This document shows positions 9,464-14,784 of a DNA stretch of 14,784 bases, piece after piece; position 1 is the stretch's first letter, and every line of letters starts with the position of its first letter. A model generated the notes under the pieces. It ran no database searches. It worked only from the letters and a program-made list of their open reading frames with translations, and had not been told where the DNA came from. This stretch comes from Ophioceras dolichostomum (taxonomy: Eukaryota; Ascomycota; Sordariomycetes; Magnaporthales; Ophioceraceae). Where the stretch lies: NCBI GenBank assembly GCA_003049485.1, contig PYST01000343.1:1-14784 (forward strand), in the 5' to 3' direction. The position numbers were made by a program, and so were the translations under genes.

Positions 9464-9553
9464 ATGAACGGACGGCAGTTTCCAAACTACCGGCCCAGGG
9501 CCGTGACTCCTCAAGCTGCCGTCATTCTGCTGCTACTCGGCCGTAAAGCTTGA
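9464..9553 (+). promoter_or_regulatory. Candidate 29-codon upstream ORF
   Basis: ATG at 9464 opens a frame of 29 codons ending with TGA at 9551-9553, 187 bases before the main ATG at 9741. A shorter frame, MCVSILRH, lies at 9256-9282. If the leader includes them they could reduce translation of the main frame. The peptides show no recognised conserved arrest motif. Confidence 0.25.
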
Positions 9554-9740
9554 GTCACCAGAACGCGCGTGGACTTCTCGCAACGGCGCGCGCGACCTCT
9601 CTGTCGTCGATAAAACCGACGTCTTCTCCGCTATCGCCGGCGCCTCCGTTGTTTCCCCCGAGGAAGTTCCCTTGCCACTCACCGAAAGCGTTTTCCTTGT
9701 CTGCCTCTTATCTTAAAACTCGGTCAGGGTGGATTTCAAA

Positions 9741-12008
9741 ATGGGAGACCAATCCAAGCATTGGAAAGGGGGTAACAGACAGCATCGAGCAAAGTCGCTC
9801 CCTGCACCTGACCACCAAGGCGATCGGCAAATCATGGCGACCTCGGCAAGCACCACAAGCACCACAAGCCAGGACTGGGAGTCCACCGAGTCACTCGGCG
9901 ACACGGCCCCTCTCCTCCCTCCCTTGAGCTCATCCCCGACTAAACCCCGAACTCCCACATTCATGGACAGGTTCATGGGCCGCTTCGGAGACTCGGGCGC
10001 CTCCTCCTCCAACATGGGTGGCATCAAGAAGAAGAAGAGCAAGCTGAAGCTTCTGGATTTGGACGCCACAAACGACTTCGAGGTCAGCACTGCCGGTGTC
10101 GGGACTCCTGGTGTAGGAACGCCAGGTGCGGGCACTCCTGATGCCGGGCAGCCTGAGTCCAAGAGAGTCTTTGGTGGCAACATTCCCACCCTGGAGCCAG
10201 AGCCCACGACCGCATCCACAATTGGCGAGCAGCCGAATTCAGGGAGTCCTTCGTCGAGCCACTGGCCGTCGTCAGCGAGCATCCAGCCCCAACCCCAGCA
10301 ATCGCTGTTACAGATGGTGGAGGATCTGCAGGTCGCCATGTTTACGAAGAGCTGCACGAAGCCCCTGCCGCGCCAGTACGACGGCAACGTGTACCACCTT
10401 CTGGAGGGATTCAGAAAACAGCACTCCAAGATCGGCCTATTGGAGCAAGAGATTGCTGAGTGGAAGGAGCAGATGGCCCTTGACCTGGACAAGTTCGTCA
10501 AACTGAGTGAGGAGTGGCTTCAGCGGGAGAAGGGCTACAAGCTGGAGATCCGCCGTATCGAGAAGATCCTGGTCGACCGCACCGACGGCGTGCAGTCAGT
10601 CCTGTTGACCAGGAGCAACTCGCTCATCAACCGCACCGACACCTTGCGCTTCTCCAACAAGGTGGAGAGCTTCGTTGCTGCAATCCGTGAGCGCCTGAAT
10701 GGTTGGTTCGCTCCCTTCCGTTTTGTACTGGCCCGCATACTAGTTTCTACCAAAAATTACATCTCACTGACATAAGACGTGGCTTTCAGCACCTCCCAAG
10801 GAGGACCCGGACTCTGATGAGGACATTGCCCCTGAAGGAGGCATATCCCCTCCTGAGTCCTGGAAAATGACCAGCCTGCGCAAACTGCCCGAGCATCGTA
10901 GACTTGGTGAGTCTCCACTGCCACTTTCTCCCTTTCCTTCAGCGCAGCCATCACCTAGGCCATCACCTAGCCCTACCCGCGGACATGGCCTGCTGACTAA
11001 CGGTCTCATCTTCCTCAGCCGACGTCCTGGACCTCAGGGACCCGGATCTTGACTTAAAAACAAGCCAGAAATTCCTCAGAGAGACGGCCATGTCGGCCGC
11101 AGAGTCGGAACACTATGAACTTCGAAGCGATGCTGCTTGGTTGGCGCGCGAGGAGCACCGAGCGGCCATGGAGGAGAAGTGCAGGGCACGGCAAGCCAAG
11201 ATGGAGTCCATCCCGCCTGTGACTGTCCCCGAAAAGTACTCGCCGGAACCAGGCATCGAAATCCAGCAGAAAGACCCTTCGGCATGCAAGGAGACCTCAG
11301 CCGAAGAGACCTCAGCCGCGGCGTCAGACCAGGCTGCGAACTACCCCAACGCCGAGAACTCGAGACTGGGACCAAGACCGGGACCAAGACCGGGACCCAT
11401 TCCAGCAGCACAGAACGATCAGCCAACCATCTTCCTTCGGTCTCAAGACCGCACTGGATCTTCTGAGTCGTTCAGCGATGATACTCACAATGAGAATTTA
11501 GGCTCAAGGAACCCCTACAATGAAGCCAATATACGAGCCCGAGCCCGCACGCTCGATGACTCGACCGATTCAACAACAAGCTCGGAGAGCGACGACGACG
11601 ACGGCCTCCCTCGGCGAGGTGGCACTTTGACCCAAGCGTCCTACAATGCCGGGCTGAACCGCCACCACAGCCTAAAGAAGGATCAGGTCCAGCGTCAGCA
11701 GGGAAGTGGTGAGTTTGAGCGACCAGGGAGCCGCTTGCAGGAAGCCAGCTCCCAGGGTGTGAGGCCTGCCGTGATGGGCAACCGCAAGCGCTTCTCGTTC
11801 GAGCTCGGCGATGATCGCGACGAGCTGAACTCGCCAGGTGGTGGGTATTTCCCCGCGTACGAGACTTACGCTACTACGATGACAGGAGGAATCGGCGAGA
11901 TGCTTGATGGACCAACTTCACGCCCCGTTGCAAGCACTGCAAGCAGCTACCCGGAGCCGACGGAGCCGACGCCAGCCCCAGTACATCTCAGCGAACGGGG
12001 GCACCAGA

Positions 12009-12041
<33 letters not shown>

Positions 12042-12595
12042 TGCCACTGGCGTCACCCCCTCACGTTGCCGTGGCGGCAGACTCCAACGAGCCTAGCGGC
12101 AACATCGACACAGCTACAGAGGCGACGACTCCGACGGCCCCCTCCAGCGCCGTCCTTACATTCGCCGCCCTCGCCAAGCGAGCCTTCGGCGCGTCCGCCT
12201 CACGCTCGCCAGCCGTTGTGCGAGTCAGCTCCAATTCGGATGCTCCTTCCGCCGCCGGCGCGCCGCCGCTGCCGCCGTCGCAAGGCCCTGGCCCTGGCCC
12301 TGGCCCTGGCGTCGTCCTGCCACATTACGCTCGCGATGCGACTGCTGGCACTACAACTGCTACTGCTGATGGTGGTATCTTCCTCCCCGTCAAAGGCCAC
12401 CAATACCAGGCTGCTGCTGATACGCTCCAATCACCACCACCTTTTCCTTTCCTACCCCCTCCGACAACTACTGCAGCTGGCGTTGGAAACGGCGGTGGCG
12501 ACCACGACTATGCTACCCCTGCTGCTGCCCTGCCGGAGGCGAAGGGGAAGAAGAAGAAGAAGTGGAAGGGCAAGGCTAAGGAGAGCAGCCTCTAG
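9741..12595 (+). CDS. Uncharacterised coiled-coil protein with disordered C-terminal half (3 exons)
   Basis: Proposed exons are 9741-10686, 10790-10906 and 11019-12595, which join in frame to 879 residues ending in TAG. The ATG at 9741 has a good context (CAAAATGG); a second in-frame ATG lies at residue 32. I do not recognise the family. Visible parts: a Ser/Thr/Pro-rich N-terminus, a FMDRFMGRFGD motif (74-84), a basic KKKKSKLK patch (96-103) that could be a nuclear signal, three GVGTP-like repeats (119-133), and a Leu/Glu/Lys-rich helical core (about 189-316) with likely coiled coil at 218-277. A second helical block rich in Ala, Glu and Arg runs from about 365 to 415. The rest is disordered: GPRP repeats, acidic Ser runs, a ten-residue polyQ (686-695), a GP repeat and a Lys-rich tail (863-879). 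No enzyme motif, signal peptide or membrane helix is seen. A scaffold or regulator is a guess. The ordered helical core and three in-frame exon joins argue that it is a real gene. Confidence 0.87.
10687..10789 (+). other. Intron 1 of the coiled-coil gene
   Basis: The donor is GTGAGC (10687-10692), the branch site CTGAC (10767-10771), and the acceptor TTTCAG ends at 10789 (103 nt). The split codon C+CA gives Pro and the join reads VAAIPPPKEDPDSDED. The other two frames of the next exon hit stops, so the phase is well supported. Retention ends at the TAA at 10773-10775. Confidence 0.88.
10907..11018 (+). other. Intron 2 of the coiled-coil gene
   Basis: The donor is a consensus GTGAGT (10907-10912), the branch site CTAAC (10997-11001), and the acceptor CCTCAG ends at 11018 (112 nt). 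The split codon G+CC gives Ala, and the frame HRRLADVLDLRDPDLDL runs on into the long third exon. The intron contains a doubled CCATCACCTAG unit. Confidence 0.9.
12011..12040 (+). repeat. CAG trinucleotide repeat (polyQ)
   Basis: Nine CAG codons followed by one CAA encode ten Gln (residues 686-695) of the coiled-coil gene. It is likely length-variable between strains. Other in-frame repeats in the same exon are GGACCAAGACCG twice (11369-11392, GPRP) and GGCCCT four times (12284-12307, GP). Confidence 0.95.
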
Positions 12596-13126
12596 CTCCG
12601 ATCAGCTACGCGTCAACTCTCCGGCTTACGGTGCGCTGGTTTGCGGGAGGAAGAGGACGGATCTACTATTACTCATCGTGCCTAGCAGCTGCATACAGAG
12701 GCGTCCCCCCCTAAGGTGAGCAAGTTACAAAAACAAACGGACGGACCAACCAGCTAGCCTATCCCCAGACAGAACAACAAAACGACAAAACAACAGACCA
12801 GCCAAACCCTCCTCCAGCAGCGATGGCCACCAGCTGCTATCAGCATTTCCTACCATTCACACGGTGTTACCTTTTTTTGTCTCGTCTCTCCTCGGCGCCG
12901 TTGGTTAGCAAGACGGCCAGGCCATAGACGGTCCGAAACGCGTGGCGAACTATATGGGAGATGCCCTTACCCTCCCACCTACATACCTAGATACCCAACA
13001 AGGTGCCATAGGCGGCGCGCGAACGTAAGGTGAAGTGAAGAGACGCCGAAGCCATGCCCAGATAGGCAATCCGATCGTGCCCTACACCCAAAGGAAACTT
13101 CGTACTTATCCCTCCTAAGCCACCTC

Positions 13127-13687
13127 AGGTACCTATATCCGTTCGCCGACACTCCCTAAAGAGAGGGCTGAGGAGGTACTAGACTGCATATCCACCTATC
13201 TTAGGTACCTACCTAGGTAGGCGTCAAGTCAACCTGTCAACTAGCCAGCCAGCCAGCTGGCAACAGCAGCGGCCAGTCCCAATAGTTGGTAAGCGAAGAG
13301 ACCACGCCACCGGCGGTGGCATTGGGAGAGGCTGAAGAGGAACGAAGGGCACTTGGCCGCCGATAGCAGGGTGGTGGGGTGCAGCATTCGGAGCAGAGGG
13401 CAGAGAGAATGGAAGGTGGGCAGGGGAAGAGAGATAGGGCCAGAGAGGTGGAAGAGAGCGGCGTATAGAGACGGTAACGGTGAACTGACGCGGTATCGGC
13501 CTACGACGGCGATGATTGTGGACAGGATGCCCTCCCTCTTTGGAGGAGATTTGCATTAGCTCTTTCTATCTAGGTAGGTGCCAAGCTTTGCCAGCTCAAC
13601 CAGTCTGTCATTCAGTTCATGTCCATCCTCACTTTCGGCTATCTCATCTTCCTGCCTCAGGTACCTAGGGAGGTAGGGAAGGTACCT
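13127..13687. repeat. Cluster of AGGTACCT and CCTAGG palindromes
   Basis: Exact AGGTACCT occurs at 13127-13134, 13203-13210, 13659-13666 and 13680-13687. A perfect 14-base palindrome CCTACCTAGGTAGG (13208-13221) overlaps the second copy, and CCTAGG overlaps the third (13664-13669). Related words are CTAGGTAGGT (13570-13579) and GGTACC (13798-13803). Four copies of one 8-base word in under 600 bases is far above chance. They could be binding sites or a short dispersed repeat. Confidence 0.8.
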
Positions 13688-14392
13688 CTCTTTTTCAACT
13701 CCACCGGTTCTCACTCCGTTTTGATCGCCGCCCGTGCTCGACTGTTCTTCCACAACTGGACATGGCATCAAGCCCTCCTTGCCCTGACGGCTCGGCTGGT
13801 ACCTGGGTATCAGATACTTGGCATATGCTTCGTTGCTTTCCTCGGTGTCTCTCTGTCTCCTTGAAATATTTTCCTACACTCACCCCCCTTCCTCCACAGT
13901 CGACTAGTCCTCCAAGGACCAGGTGGGATAACGAGCGAGCCCCTGCAGGATCTTGACTACTTATCTTGCGGCCGGACAGCAGCCAGCTAGGCTGCCTACC
14001 TCAGCTGCCTAAGTGTAGTGGTGTTAGTCTCGCCCCGGCCCGTACATACTTGCCCAACTAACTAGAGAGCCATCTCGCGTGTTCTGACTCGCCTCGATGA
14101 CGATATATTTTTGTCCGTTCGCGCAGAACCGTTTTGTTTTTGTAGTGTAGTAGCTTGCTTGTCTAGTCCAGGCCCTTTCTGCTGCCACCCCCTTTTTCTT
14201 ACATGCATCGGTCTGCACCGTCTTGTCCTCTTCTGCACCTCCCCAATCCCTTGTTTCTTCTTCCAACTGCCGTATGAAGTCAAAGTCATCCGATGAACTG
14301 AGCTCTTTCTTTTGTCTAGATGTCGATGCTTTTAAGTTCTGCACCGGTTTGGTTCTGGATTAGTGCAGGTAGGGAGGGGTGTGTGTAACTTG

Positions 14393-14413
14393 CCTACTAC
14401 CTACCGTAGTAGG
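14393..14413. repeat. 8-bp inverted repeat in the distal intergenic region
   Basis: CCTACTAC (14393-14400) and GTAGTAGG (14406-14413) are exact reverse complements separated by CTACC. It uses the same CCTAC/GTAGG vocabulary as the palindrome cluster. Confidence 0.8.
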
Positions 14414-14651
14414 TGGGGAGGTTGAAGGATGGGGAAACGCCAAAGCTGTTCGCGAAATCTCGGTTTCATTTCGATGTGTTTCTTTTTTCAACGGGGGAAC
14501 CGGAAAACAGACTGGCGTATCAAGCAAGAGCGAGGGCCCAGATCACGACCGAATCGGGTTCTGACTCTCGTTCTGGCTGGTCAACGACGCCTAACAAACT
14601 CACGCACCCACCCGACCGGAGTCGGGCGAAGATCAACAGAGATACCCCGTT

Positions 14652-14697
14652 CCTACCGAGGTAGGTACTGTCGGTATATATGCACGGATGGCACGTG
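14652..14697. promoter_or_regulatory. Possible promoter elements near the window edge
   Basis: CCTACC-GA-GGTAGG (14652-14665) is followed closely by TATATAT (14675-14681) and CACGTG (14692-14697), an E-box-type site bound by bHLH factors in fungi. This may be the promoter of a gene starting beyond the window. The evidence is motif spacing only. Confidence 0.3.
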
Positions 14698-14762
14698 AGA
14701 GTTCCGGCGTGAGTCTGGCTAAGAAGATCCGGGGAAGAAATCTACGAACCCAAACCTTTTCT

Positions 14763-14784
14763 CCCCCCCCCCCCCCCTTTTTTT
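14763..14784. repeat. C15 then T7 homopolymer at the window end
   Basis: A run of fifteen C is followed by seven T up to the last base. It may be a natural homopolymer, or a place where sequencing or assembly length is unreliable. Confidence 0.85.

Larger units (their letters stand above)
8761..9740. other. Intergenic region and probable promoter/leader of the coiled-coil gene
   Basis: No supported gene lies here. It holds an interrupted palindrome (8779-8798), a TATAAAG box (8870-8876), a GT/CT microsatellite (about 8941-9005), AATAAA (9137-9142) followed by a GAAA-loop hairpin (9161-9182), two small upstream ORFs (9256-9282 and 9464-9553) and a CT-rich run up to the next start codon. A possible leader intron has donor GTGAGT at 9314 and acceptor CTCAG ending at 9375 (62 nt), but lacks a clear branch site. 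Where transcription of the downstream gene starts is not determined. Confidence 0.5.
12596..14784. other. Long intergenic region without a supported gene
   Basis: The frames here are short and unlike known proteins on both strands. The first part is the likely 3' UTR of the coiled-coil gene. From about 12975 onward the sequence repeatedly uses words such as ACCTAC, CCTAGG and AGGTACCT. Further on there are small hairpins at 14393-14413 and 14652-14665, TATATAT at 14675-14681 and CACGTG at 14692-14697. The last part may be the promoter or leader of a gene beyond the window. Confidence 0.55.

Noticed and set aside
9713..10501. Minus-strand open frame of 262 codons opposite the coiled-coil gene
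   Set aside because: Antisense shadow: the plus strand has a coherent helical protein with good splice joins, while this product is Ser/Leu/Val-rich without motifs.
11904..12719. Plus-strand open frame of 271 codons overlapping exon 3 of the coiled-coil gene in another frame
   Set aside because: It reads the CAG repeat as polySer and is Arg/Ser/Leu low complexity; the exon-3 frame is supported by both intron phases.
14024..14344. Minus-strand open frame of 106 codons, Lys/Glu-rich at its start
   Set aside because: It lies opposite a pyrimidine-rich run that would give such composition by chance, with no recognised domain. Of the rejected frames this is the one I am least sure of; transcript data would settle it.

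Overview
The window looks like nuclear DNA of a filamentous ascomycete (Pezizomycotina, most likely a Sordariomycete). The reasons are GC-rich coding sequence, short introns with GT..AG ends and CTAAC/CTGAC branch sites, long CT-rich and microsatellite-rich intergenic stretches, and a filamentous-fungus type O-GlcNAc-transferase gene. No tRNA, rRNA, CRISPR array, transposase or other mobile-element protein was seen. A finer taxonomic call is not supported.

Layout: 1-2330 is non-coding and probably holds the promoter and 5' leader of the first gene, with a perfect 12-bp inverted repeat, purine and pyrimidine tandem repeats and two tiny upstream ORFs. 2331-7806 (+) is a three-exon gene for a predicted 1730-residue protein: a low-complexity N-terminal extension, split TPR arrays and a C-terminal GT41 (OGT/SPY-type) glycosyltransferase domain. 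7807-9740 is an AT-richer intergenic region containing the first gene's 3' end, several hairpins, a TATA-like box and the presumed promoter and leader of the second gene. 9741-12595 (+) is a three-exon gene for a predicted 879-residue protein of unknown function, with a central coiled coil, long disordered regions, a polyQ tract and a basic tail. 12596-14784 has no convincing gene. It carries a cluster of AGGTACCT / CCTAGG-type palindromes and small hairpins, then a TATA-like element, an E-box and a C15T7 homopolymer at the window edge.

The two genes lie in tandem on the same strand about 1.9 kb apart. Each appears to have its own leader, and nothing in the sequence ties them into one pathway. 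The first is an intracellular enzyme that should modify Ser/Thr of nuclear and cytosolic proteins. The second resembles a scaffold or regulatory protein. I found no clearly new molecular system. The items most worth following are the uncharacterised coiled-coil protein, the fungal-specific architecture of the OGT-like enzyme (no metazoan-type insert between catalytic lobes, an intron directly after the catalytic lysine), and the structured intergenic elements.
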